A DNA stretch of 11,115 bases from the NCBI GenBank assembly GCA_964246975.1, contig CAXTSL010000089.1:1-11115 (forward strand), given 5' to 3'. The notes under the pieces were generated by a model, which saw only the letters and a list, made by a program, of their open reading frames with translations, had not been told where the DNA came from and did not search any database. The translations under genes were made by a program, and so were the position numbers. Of this stretch, positions 1-6,256 are shown one piece after another (the stretch's first letter is position 1; each line of letters begins with the position of its first letter). This DNA comes from Glacieibacterium sp964246975. GTDB lineage: Bacteria; Pseudomonadota; Alphaproteobacteria; Sphingomonadales; Sphingomonadaceae.

Positions 1-596
1 GACGAAATACTGGTAGGTCATGTGGCAGGCGACAGCGCCATGCGGTCGAGGTCGGCGACGTTCCAGCCGGTGAAGATGTGCCGCCGCGACGCCGGGTTGG
101 TGCGCAGCCCCTCGACGAGCGCGGCCAGCTGGTCGATGCCCGCCGCGTCGCCGGGAAAGCGCGGCCAGTGCCGCCACTGGTGTCCGTAGACCGGCCCGAG
201 GTCCCCCCAGGCGGTCGCGAAGGCCGGATCGCCGAGCAGCCGCGCCTCGAAGGCATCGCGCGACAGCGCCTCGCCCGTCGCCGCGACGTATTTCTGCAGC
301 GGCCAGTCGGTCCAGATACGCACCCCCTGCGCGACCAGCGGCACGATCGACGTGTCGCCGCTGAGGAACCACAGCAGCTCGCGCACCGCCGTTTTCCAAA
401 AGACGCGCTTGGTGGTCAGCAGCGGCACGCTGCCGTCCGACAGGTCGAAGCGCAGCGTCTCGCCGAACAGCGCGCGCGTCCCCGTCCCCGTCCGGTCGCC
501 GCGCGCGACGCCGCTCTCCCATACGCGGTGCAGCAGATCGAGATAGGCGGCCTCCGACACCCCCCCCGTCGACTTGTCCACAGTCGTCACGCCCAC
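1..596 (-). CDS. thyA: Thymidylate synthase ThyA, N-terminal part, apparent frameshift at the active-site Cys, runs off the window
   Basis: ThyA methylates dUMP to dTMP using methylene-tetrahydrofolate, in the cytoplasm. Visible family signatures are DRTGTGT (residues 34-40), PLLTTKRVFWKTAVRELLWFL (58-78, the folate/dUMP pocket), GDLGPVYGHQWRHW (131-144) and the phosphate-binding pair R171-R172. The frame reads MALSP then A-T-stop (stop at 18-20), where the family has MALxPCH with the catalytic cysteine. Adding one C opposite positions 28-29 restores PCHMTYQYFV, which stays open to base 1, so one base is missing. This is either a true lesion or a sequencing error. The GTG at 594-596 has an AGGGG Shine-Dalgarno-like stretch upstream, but the family-like N-terminus (SEAAYLDLL) begins near a second GTG at 558-560, so the start is uncertain. 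The gene is divergent from the AHL synthase. Confidence 0.9.
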
Positions 597-602
597 GTCA
601 TC

Positions 603-620
603 TACCCCTGTTCAGGGGTA
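603..620. promoter_or_regulatory. Perfect 18-bp inverted repeat, candidate lux box of the AHL synthase
   Basis: TACCCCTG, a TT spacer and CAGGGGTA form a perfect dyad in the divergent gap between thyA and the AHL synthase. LuxR-type receptors bind 18-20 bp dyads just upstream of luxI-type genes, and the tra box is also 18 bp. The centre (611.5) lies about 44 bases before a start site predicted from the -10-like CATAAC at 644-649, which is the class II activator position. The sequence matches no lux box I can recall base for base, so the assignment rests on shape and position. The dyad also covers the AGGGG that would serve thyA if that gene starts at 596. Confidence 0.5.
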
Positions 621-643
621 TATCGAAGGTTTGGAAATCGTTG

Positions 644-649
644 CATAAC
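644..649 (+). promoter_or_regulatory. Candidate -10 element of the AHL synthase promoter
   Basis: CATAAC matches TATAAT at 4 of 6 positions and lies in a locally A/T-richer stretch. No good -35 hexamer stands at the right distance. The 603-620 dyad covers the -35 region instead, as expected for an activator-dependent promoter. The predicted transcript start is near 656. Confidence 0.35.
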
Positions 650-666
650 CTTAACAGCCATTCACC

Positions 667-672
667 AAGGAA
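667..672 (+). promoter_or_regulatory. Ribosome-binding site of the AHL synthase
   Basis: AAGGAA lies 9 bases before the ATG at 682. It is the clearest Shine-Dalgarno sequence in the window and fixes the start of the gene. Confidence 0.75.
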
Positions 673-681
673 ACCCCCGCC

Positions 682-1311
682 ATGGTCGCCGTCGTCACCA
701 GTTCGAACCGCAGCTTTCACGCCGCGACCGTCGCCCAGATGCACCGCGACCGCAAGACGGTCTTCGTCGACGGCCTCAAGTGGGATGTGCCCGTCATCGA
801 CGGCATCTACGAAATGGACGAATACGATACCGAGGACGCGGTGTACCTGATCGCCGCCGACCCGGCGACCGGCGCTCACCTCGGCTCGGTACGGCTGGTC
901 AGCGCGGCGGGGTCGCACCTGCTCGGCGACAAGTTCGCCTTTTTGTGCGCTGGGCCGGTGCCGACGAGCGACGATGTCTGGGAGATCACGCGGCTGTGCA
1001 CGACGCCGGGCCTGACGCCGCAGGTCGCGCTGCAGATCCGCATGACCCTGTGCATGGCGCTGATGGAATACGGCCTCGCGCACGGCATCGCGCGCTACAC
1101 GATGATGACGCGCATGTCGTATCTGGCGACGCTGCTCGCGGTCGGCTGGGATGCCGAGCCGCTGGGCTTTCCCGCCGATATCGCGGGCGAGCCGGTCGGC
1201 GCGCTGATGATCGGCGTCGACGACGCGACGCTGGCGCGGCTGCGCACGATGTACGGCTTCCAGCGTCCGGTGATTCGCCCGGACGCGCACGAATCGGCAC
1301 TGGCGGCGTGA
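682..1311 (+). CDS. luxI: LuxI-family acyl-homoserine-lactone synthase
   Basis: The enzyme makes an N-acyl-homoserine lactone quorum signal from S-adenosylmethionine and an acyl-ACP or acyl-CoA. The 209-residue length is typical. The invariant residues are all present: R24, F28 and W34 in HRDRKTVFVDGLKW, then D46 and D49 in MDEYD, R71 in GSVRL, and E101 and R104 in WEITRLC. The acyl-pocket half (residues 107-209) is less conserved, so the chain length cannot be predicted. The start is fixed by AAGGAA at 667-672. A perfect 18-bp dyad upstream is a candidate receptor site. No luxR-type gene lies in the window, which is unusual because the pair is commonly adjacent; the receptor may lie beyond thyA or elsewhere. 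The next gene begins 144 bases downstream, so co-transcription is possible but not shown. Confidence 0.96.
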   Translation: MVAVVTSSNRSFHAATVAQMHRDRKTVFVDGLKWDVPVIDGIYEMDEYDTEDAVYLIAADPATGAHLGSVRLVSAAGSHLLGDKFAFLCAGPVPTSDDVWEITRLCTTPGLTPQVALQIRMTLCMALMEYGLAHGIARYTMMTRMSYLATLLAVGWDAEPLGFPADIAGEPVGALMIGVDDATLARLRTMYGFQRPVIRPDAHESALAA

Positions 1312-1414
1312 CGGCGCTTTGACCCTGCGCTCCGCCCGCCAGTTGTCGAGGGTGTCCCGGCGGCGCATGATCTTCGATGCAAACGGCCCTCCCCGTCTGC
1401 CGGATTTCTGTGTC

Positions 1415-1435
1415 GCCGGGGCGCCCAACCCCGGC
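1415..1435 (+). terminator. Weak hairpin after the AHL synthase gene
   Basis: GCCGGGG (1415-1421) and CCCCGGC (1429-1435) form a perfect 7-bp stem around a 7-base loop in the gap between the AHL synthase and the glycosyltransferase. There is no T-run after it, so it is not a classic intrinsic terminator. It could pause polymerase or protect the upstream mRNA end. In DNA this G+C-rich, chance is a real alternative. Confidence 0.25.
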
Positions 1436-1455
1436 TGAGACATGAGTGCGGCGAC

Positions 1456-2874
1456 GTGAGCGCAGGTCTGGCCGCGCTTGCGGTCCTGCACGGCACGACG
1501 CGCGAGGCGCTGCGGATTTCAGCCAGCGGCCTGGCGCTGTTCAGCCTCGACGATCTCGTCGTCGATGCCGTGTTCTTCGCGCGGCTCGGCTGGCGGCGCA
1601 TGACCGTCTATCGCCGCCACGCCCGCGCCCGCGCCGACACGCTGCCCACGGCCACGCCCGGCGCGATGGCGATCGTCGTGCCGGCGTGGGACGAGGCGGC
1701 GGTGATCGGTGCGATGCTGCGCGACTGCACGCGGCGGCTCGACTACCCGGACTACCGCGTCTTCGTCGGCGTCTATCCCAACGACGCGGCAACGCAGGCG
1801 GCGGTCGCGGCGGTCGGCGACCCGCGCATCGAACTCATCACCTGCACCCGCGACGGCCCGACCACCAAGGCCGACTGCCTCAACCATCTGTGGCGTGCCG
1901 TGCTGGCCGACGAGGCGCGGGCGAGCCGCCGCTTCAAGGCGGTGGTGCTGCACGATGCCGAGGATGTCGTCGACGCGCTCGAACTGCGCGTCTTCGATCA
2001 TCTGATGCCACGCCTCGCGATGGTCCAGCTGCCCGTCGTGCCGTTGGTCGATGGGCGCTCGCGCTGGGTCGGCGGGCATTATCTCGACGAGTTCGCCGAA
2101 AGCCACGTCAAGGACATGGTCGTCCGCGAGGCGCTGGGCGCGGCGGTGCCGAGCGCCGGGGTGGCGTGCGCCATCGAGCGCGCCATGCTCGGGCGCATCG
2201 CCGCTGCGGCGGGGGGCCTGCCGTTCGACCCCGCCTGCCTGACCGAGGATTATGAACTGGGCATCCGCATCAAGCTGCTCGGCGGGCGCGGCGCGCTGGT
2301 CCGCATCGGCGGCAGCGCGCTGGGCCGTCGCGCGGATCGTCGCCGCAATATCGTCGCGACGCGCGAACATTTCCCCGCGACGGTGACGGCAGCGCTGACC
2401 CAGAAGACGCGCTGGCTGCTCGGCATCGCATTCGGCGGTTGGGACCGTCTGGGCTGGCGCGGCGGGCTCGCCGACCGCTTCATGCTATTGCGCGACCGCA
2501 AGGCGATCGTCGCGGCGCTGCTGACCGTGCTCGGTTACGCCGCAGCGACGCTGGTGCTGCTCGACCGGGGGCTGGCGCGCCTTGTGCCCGAGATGGCGGC
2601 GTTCGCGCCGCTGGTCGCGCCGGGCAGCCGTTTCGCGGCGCTGATCGGCTTCACGACGGCCGTGCTGGTCTGGCGGCTGGTGCTGCGCGCCGGGTTTACC
2701 GCGTCGGTCCACGGCTGGCGCGAAGGCCTGCGCGCGATCCCGCGCGTCGTCGTCGGCAACGCCATCAACGCCGTCGCGGCGGGTCGCGCGACGCGTCGCT
2801 ATCTGTCGGTGCGGCGCGGCCGCAGCACGCTGGTCTGGGACAAGACCGCGCACCGCTTTCCGGGCGTCGAGTGA
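1456..2874 (+). CDS. NfrB-like family-2 glycosyltransferase, membrane-associated
   Basis: This 472-residue protein is probably an inner-membrane glycosyltransferase that polymerises a surface polysaccharide. Processive GT2 motifs occur in order: VVPAWDE (74-80), TTKADCLN (136-143), the DxD-like HDAED (166-170), TEDYELGIRI (263-272) and QKTRW (316-320, the QxxRW motif). The stretch HDAEDVVDALELRVF closely resembles the same region of E. coli NfrB as I recall it. Hydrophobic spans at about 350-370 and 393-411 are likely membrane segments. E. coli NfrB continues into a C-terminal c-di-GMP-binding domain; this protein stops before it. The GTG start is taken because the frame has no better one; its Shine-Dalgarno is poor. 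The stop overlaps the GTG of the NfrA-like gene by 4 bases, implying translational coupling. Confidence 0.85.
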   Translation: MSAGLAALAVLHGTTREALRISASGLALFSLDDLVVDAVFFARLGWRRMTVYRRHARARADTLPTATPGAMAIVVPAWDEAAVIGAMLRDCTRRLDYPDYRVFVGVYPNDAATQAAVAAVGDPRIELITCTRDGPTTKADCLNHLWRAVLADEARASRRFKAVVLHDAEDVVDALELRVFDHLMPRLAMVQLPVVPLVDGRSRWVGGHYLDEFAESHVKDMVVREALGAAVPSAGVACAIERAMLGRIAAAAGGLPFDPACLTEDYELGIRIKLLGGRGALVRIGGSALGRRADRRRNIVATREHFPATVTAALTQKTRWLLGIAFGGWDRLGWRGGLADRFMLLRDRKAIVAALLTVLGYAAATLVLLDRGLARLVPEMAAFAPLVAPGSRFAALIGFTTAVLVWRLVLRAGFTASVHGWREGLRAIPRVVVGNAINAVAAGRATRRYLSVRRGRSTLVWDKTAHRFPGVE

Positions 2875-4157
2875 CCGCAGCGTTGCGGCTCGGCCCGCTG
2901 CGTTTCCTCGCGGTCGTCGCGGTGGCGGGCGGCGGGTGGGCGGTGAGCCGCGTGCCCCTCGTGCTGGCAGGCGCGCATGCCGACCTGCGGCGCGCGGCGG
3001 CGTGGCGGTCGGACGCCGCGACACGCGAGCGGGCGCTGACGCGGCTGGCGGCAGCGGTCTTCGCACCGGTCGTCGCGGATGCTCCAACCTACGTCCGTCA
3101 GACCGGCCAACGCCCCACCCCACCGGCGTCGCGAGACCGAAGTTCAGCGCTCAGGGGGCAACTGGATTGCGGCGTTCGCCGGAGTGACGAGAGAAATAGC
3201 GAAGGTGCACTTTCGATGCCCCCGGTCGCAACGAGCGTCCACGACCCGGTCGGCGCCAGCTTCGCGGCCACCGTCAGCACGCCGCCCATAGCCTTACCGC
3301 CGCCACAGGCCGCCGTTCTGCCGCCCCCCGAGGCCCTCGCGCCGACCGCCTTCGCACTCGCCACCGCCGCCTATGCCAGCCTCGCCCGCCACGACCGCCG
3401 GTCGGCCGCGCGCGACTTCGCTGCGGCCATCGCCGCCGGGCCGGACGCCGCCAACGCGCCGCACTGGCGCGCCGATGCCCGTGCGCTCGAACGCCGCTGG
3501 TCGGGCGAGGCAAGCGTCGTCGTGCGCGGCAACGGCGTTCCCGGGTTCGGCGTCGCGGGTCTGGGTGTCGTGCCGCTGCTCGGCGGCGGCCAGGCGAGCG
3601 CGGCATTGGCGTGGACGCCCGATCCGCTGGCACCTCGCCCGCTCGCCCTGACCGCGCGCGCCACCATCGCGCAGCGTCGCGCCGCCTTTGGTCTCGCGGG
3701 ATATGACCGCGACAGCGCGCAGGCGGCGCTTGGGGTGCGCTGGCAACCGGTGCGCGGTGCGGCGCTGGCCGTCGAGCGGCTGATCGCGGCGGGCGACGGG
3801 GCGCGCGCGGCGTGGACGTTGCGCGCCAGTGGCGGCGCGACGCGGCGCTTCGGCCCGCTCGCCGCCGATGCCTATGCCGAGGCCGGGGTCGTCGGCGCGC
3901 GTCGCCGCGACCTGTACGCTAGCCTGCAGGCGCGCGCCGTCGTCCCCGTCGCGCGCGGCGCAATCGGCGTCAGCCCCGGTGTCGGCCTGTGGTCGGCAAT
4001 TCAGGACGCCGGCGCGACCGTCGACCGCGTCGATGTCGGTCCCACCGTCGCCGCGCGCGCCGGGCCGGTCGCCGCGACGCTCGACTACCGCATCCGCGTC
4101 GCGGGCAACGCCGCGCCGGGCAGCGGCCCCGTACTGACGCTCGCGGCGTCGTTCTGA
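2871..4157 (+). CDS. NfrA-C-terminal-like envelope protein, probable glycan export partner, with an in-frame repeat insertion
   Basis: A 428-residue protein starting at a GTG inside the stop of the glycosyltransferase gene. Residues 10-33 are hydrophobic and look like a signal sequence or anchor. Residues 140-158 are Pro/Ala-rich, 160-210 are Ala-rich helix and possibly TPR-like, and about 212-428 resemble the C-terminal domain of NfrA (phage N4 adsorption protein A): LALTARA, a WQPV repeat-like segment, DAYAEAGVVGARRRD (333-347), DVGPTVAARAG and the final RVAGNAAPGSGPVLTLAASF. The terminal Phe and alternating pattern suit an outer-membrane beta structure. E. coli NfrA is an outer-membrane partner of NfrB in surface glycan export, so a similar pair is inferred. 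Residues about 72-124 have foreign-looking codons. An ATG at 3216 with GAAGG upstream is an alternative internal start that would lose the signal sequence. Confidence 0.75.
   Translation: MTAALRLGPLRFLAVVAVAGGGWAVSRVPLVLAGAHADLRRAAAWRSDAATRERALTRLAAAVFAPVVADAPTYVRQTGQRPTPPASRDRSSALRGQLDCGVRRSDERNSEGALSMPPVATSVHDPVGASFAATVSTPPIALPPPQAAVLPPPEALAPTAFALATAAYASLARHDRRSAARDFAAAIAAGPDAANAPHWRADARALERRWSGEASVVVRGNGVPGFGVAGLGVVPLLGGGQASAALAWTPDPLAPRPLALTARATIAQRRAAFGLAGYDRDSAQAALGVRWQPVRGAALAVERLIAAGDGARAAWTLRASGGATRRFGPLAADAYAEAGVVGARRRDLYASLQARAVVPVARGAIGVSPGVGLWSAIQDAGATVDRVDVGPTVAARAGPVAATLDYRIRVAGNAAPGSGPVLTLAASF
3083..3242 (+). repeat. In-frame insertion of repeat-like DNA in the NfrA-like gene
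   Basis: This stretch encodes residues about 72-124 of the NfrA-like protein but does not look like its surroundings. Codons rare elsewhere in the window cluster here (AGG, GGG, CGA, AGA, AGT, TCA, AAT), and the product is rich in Arg, Ser, Gln and Asp between alanine-rich flanks. Within it, 3162-3190 resembles the dispersed palindromic repeat found in many proteobacterial genomes, which reads roughly as CTGGATTCCCGCG, TTC and GCGGGAATGACG. A CGGCG-TT-CGCCG stem sits at 3170-3181. The reading frame is kept. The edges are estimates. Confidence 0.55.
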
Positions 4158-4186
4158 CGGCGGGCGGCAGTCTTCTGGCGGCGCGA

Positions 4187-4215
4187 TTGACTCCCGCGCG
4201 CGCGCTGCGCCTAAT
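4187..4215 (+). promoter_or_regulatory. Candidate promoter of the membrane protein at 4245
   Basis: TTGACT (4187-4192, 5 of 6 to the -35 consensus) stands 17 bases before CCTAAT (4210-4215, 4 of 6, lacking the important A at position 2). Transcription would start near 4222, giving a short leader of about 23 bases. A small dyad, ATCGT (4214-4218) and ACGAT (4225-4229), overlaps the predicted start. This suggests the downstream genes form a unit separate from the glycan pair. Confidence 0.35.
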
Positions 4216-4244
4216 CGTATCGGCACGATCTATGCGGGGGGAGC

Positions 4245-5237
4245 ATGGCGACGACGACGGCACCCATCGACTTACAGCGACACCTCCGCCCGCTGATGGC
4301 GAACCTGGCGATCGCCGTCGGCATCGCGCTCGCCGCCGCAATGCTGGCGATGTTCCGGGGCGGCGCAGGCGGGCTTGGCATCGCCGTGCTGATTTTCCTC
4401 GCGGCGGGAACCTGCGGCGCGGTGCTCGGCTTCCTGTTCGCGGTGCCGCGCCTGCTCGACGGCGCGGTCGAGGGCGCGCCACCGCCCGCCAAGGGACTGC
4501 TCGGCGGCAACGACAACGTCAGCCGCGTCTCGGACTGGCTGACGACGATGCTCGTCGGTATCGGGCTGACGCAGCTGGCCAACATCGACGGCGGCCTGAC
4601 CCGCTTTCGTTTCATGCTCGCCGAGCACGTCAACCTCTACGGCACGCCCGCGCACCCCGACGCCGGGGCGCTGCCGCTGATCGGCCCGCTGCTGCTCATC
4701 CTCGGCGCGGTGTCGGGCTTCCTCTACCTCTACCTCCACACGCGCATCGAACTCGTCGCGGGTTTCCGCGAGGCCGAGGAGGTGCTGACCGGCGCGGGGG
4801 CGGACGCGGTCAAGGCGGTGGCGAAATCGGTCGCGGGCGGCGGCATCCTCGCGCGCGAACTGGCAGGAAAGTTCGGCGTGACGGTCAGCGACGGCCTCGC
4901 GGTGATGCTCAAGGCGCTCTACGACACGCAAAACGACGGCTTCGAAAAGACCATCGAGATCGGCAAGGCGCTGGCGACCACCGACGCGACGGGGCGCGCC
5001 GATTACTGGTTCTACCTCGCCGCCGCCTATGGCCAGCTCTATGCCAAGCTCCTCGCCGACACGCCCGAGGCGGCGCGCAAGGATATCGAAATCGAGGCTC
5101 TTCACGCCGTCGAGCGCACCATCGCCATCAATCCGGCGTACAAGGCGCGGCTGCTCGCGCTGACCGACAAGGGCAAGTTCGACTCCGACCTCGCGTCGCT
5201 GGCGGACAATCCCCGGCTGCAGGCGTTGCTGTCCTGA
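4245..5237 (+). CDS. Uncharacterised multi-pass membrane protein with C-terminal helical, TPR-like domain
   Basis: I do not recognise a named family for this 330-residue protein. Membrane segments are likely at about 20-37, 44-66 (ending GAVLGFLFAVPRLL) and 143-165 (ending GFLYLYLHTRIEL). Between them, NVSRVSDWLTTMLVGIGLTQL (91-111) is hydrophobic and amphipathic, possibly a re-entrant loop. The set GFLFxxPR, SDWLTxxxVGxGLTQL and GFLxxYLxTR recalls uncharacterised bacterial membrane proteins I know only as hypothetical, where this module is joined to different cytoplasmic domains. Residues 166-330 are soluble and helical; ADYWFYLAAAYGQLYAKLL and VERTIAINPAYKARL look TPR-like. GGGGGGAG just before the ATG is a close-spaced ribosome site. 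The hydroxyacid dehydrogenase follows after 20 bases. A scaffold or sensor role is a guess. Confidence 0.8.
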   Translation: MATTTAPIDLQRHLRPLMANLAIAVGIALAAAMLAMFRGGAGGLGIAVLIFLAAGTCGAVLGFLFAVPRLLDGAVEGAPPPAKGLLGGNDNVSRVSDWLTTMLVGIGLTQLANIDGGLTRFRFMLAEHVNLYGTPAHPDAGALPLIGPLLLILGAVSGFLYLYLHTRIELVAGFREAEEVLTGAGADAVKAVAKSVAGGGILARELAGKFGVTVSDGLAVMLKALYDTQNDGFEKTIEIGKALATTDATGRADYWFYLAAAYGQLYAKLLADTPEAARKDIEIEALHAVERTIAINPAYKARLLALTDKGKFDSDLASLADNPRLQALLS

Positions 5238-5257
5238 CCCCCCTCGAAAGCCCGCCC

Positions 5258-6211
5258 ATGCCGCCCTACCGCGTCGCCCACCAGTTCCTCCCCGCGACCG
5301 GCGCGCTGTTGTCGGCGCATCCGCTGATCGCCGAGGTACGCCCCGTCGACTTGGCGAACCGCTGGGCGCTGCCCGTCGATGTCGAGGTGATCTTCGCGCT
5401 CCACGAGCCGGGATCGACGCATGCTCCCGACGTGCCCGCGCCCGCCGGCTGGCCCGGCGCGGTGCAGTTCGTCCAGATCGCGAGCGCCGGGCTCGACGGC
5501 TATCCGGCGTGGCTGTTCGACGCGCCGCAGGTCGCCAGCGCAGCGGGAACCAGCGCGGGACCCATCGCCGAGTTCGTGCTGACCGCGATGCTGGCGCACG
5601 AGAAGCGCCTCGTTGCCATCGAAGTGCGCGACGGCGATGTCTGGCCCGAGCAGGGCGCAATGGTGGCGAACCCGCTCGGCAGCCTCGACGGCAAGACCCT
5701 CGGACTGATCGGCGTCGGCGCGATCGGCACGCGCATCGCGACGCTGGCGCGCGCCTTCGGGATGCGCGTCGTCGCGCACCGGCGGTCGAGCGCGCCCGGC
5801 CCCGAGGGCATCGAGATCGTTCCGCTCGATGGCGTGCTGGCGCGCGCCGACCACCTCGTCGTCGCCGCGCCGATGACGCCAGCGACCGCCGGGCTGCTCG
5901 ACGCCGCAGCGTTCGCGAAGACCCGGCGCGGCGTCCACCTCGTCAACATCGCGCGCGGCGGCATCGTCGATCAGGCGGCGCTGCTGGGCGCGCTGGTGTC
6001 GGGGCAGGTCGGCGCGGCGTCGCTCGACGTCACCGAGCCCGAGCCGCTGCCCCCCGGCGACCCGCTGTGGGGTGCCCCGAACCTGCGCGTCACGCCGCAC
6101 GTCGCGTGGAGTTCGGCGGGCACGCCGGGGCGCATTTTCAAGCTGTTCGCCGACAATATCGCCCGGCTGGCGGCGGGCGAGGTACCGCTCAACCTGCTGC
6201 CCAGGGGCTGA
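5258..6211 (+). CDS. D-isomer-specific 2-hydroxyacid dehydrogenase
   Basis: A cytoplasmic NAD(P)-dependent enzyme that interconverts a 2-keto acid and a D-2-hydroxy acid. The 317 residues match the family length. The Rossmann motif IGVGAIG is at 151-157, the signature VNIARGGIVDQAAL at 229-242 supplies catalytic R233, PEPL supplies E262, and TPHVAWSS supplies H281. After the second Rossmann strand the sequence is AHRRS (R175, R176) where NAD-specific members usually have an acidic residue, which favours NADP. The overall form is closest to glyoxylate/hydroxypyruvate-reductase-like members, but the substrate cannot be read from the sequence. The ATG at 5258 is chosen because it gives a normal N-terminal substrate domain; its Shine-Dalgarno is weak. 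It lies 20 bases after the membrane protein gene, so the two are probably co-transcribed. Confidence 0.92.
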   Translation: MPPYRVAHQFLPATGALLSAHPLIAEVRPVDLANRWALPVDVEVIFALHEPGSTHAPDVPAPAGWPGAVQFVQIASAGLDGYPAWLFDAPQVASAAGTSAGPIAEFVLTAMLAHEKRLVAIEVRDGDVWPEQGAMVANPLGSLDGKTLGLIGVGAIGTRIATLARAFGMRVVAHRRSSAPGPEGIEIVPLDGVLARADHLVVAAPMTPATAGLLDAAAFAKTRRGVHLVNIARGGIVDQAALLGALVSGQVGAASLDVTEPEPLPPGDPLWGAPNLRVTPHVAWSSAGTPGRIFKLFADNIARLAAGEVPLNLLPRG

Positions 6212-6256
6212 CCGCATCGCACTTGCCCCGCGCGGGCGTTCGCGCGATGCACGGCC

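Noticed and set aside
18..40. Programmed frameshifting in thyA
   Set aside because: There is no slippery heptamer or downstream pseudoknot, and such a mechanism is not known for ThyA. Deletion or read error is simpler.
603..620. The dyad as a transcription terminator
   Set aside because: It lies between two divergent gene starts, not after a gene, and has no T-run.
78..1322. Plus-strand frame of 414 codons across thyA and the AHL synthase
   Set aside because: It crosses two well-supported genes in other frames and is arginine-rich with no domain.
598..1491. Minus-strand frame opposite the AHL synthase
   Set aside because: The plus-strand frame has all LuxI catalytic residues and a clear ribosome site.
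4195..4205. Alternating CG run as a Z-DNA signal
   Set aside because: It is only 11 bases, and such runs are frequent by chance in DNA of this composition.
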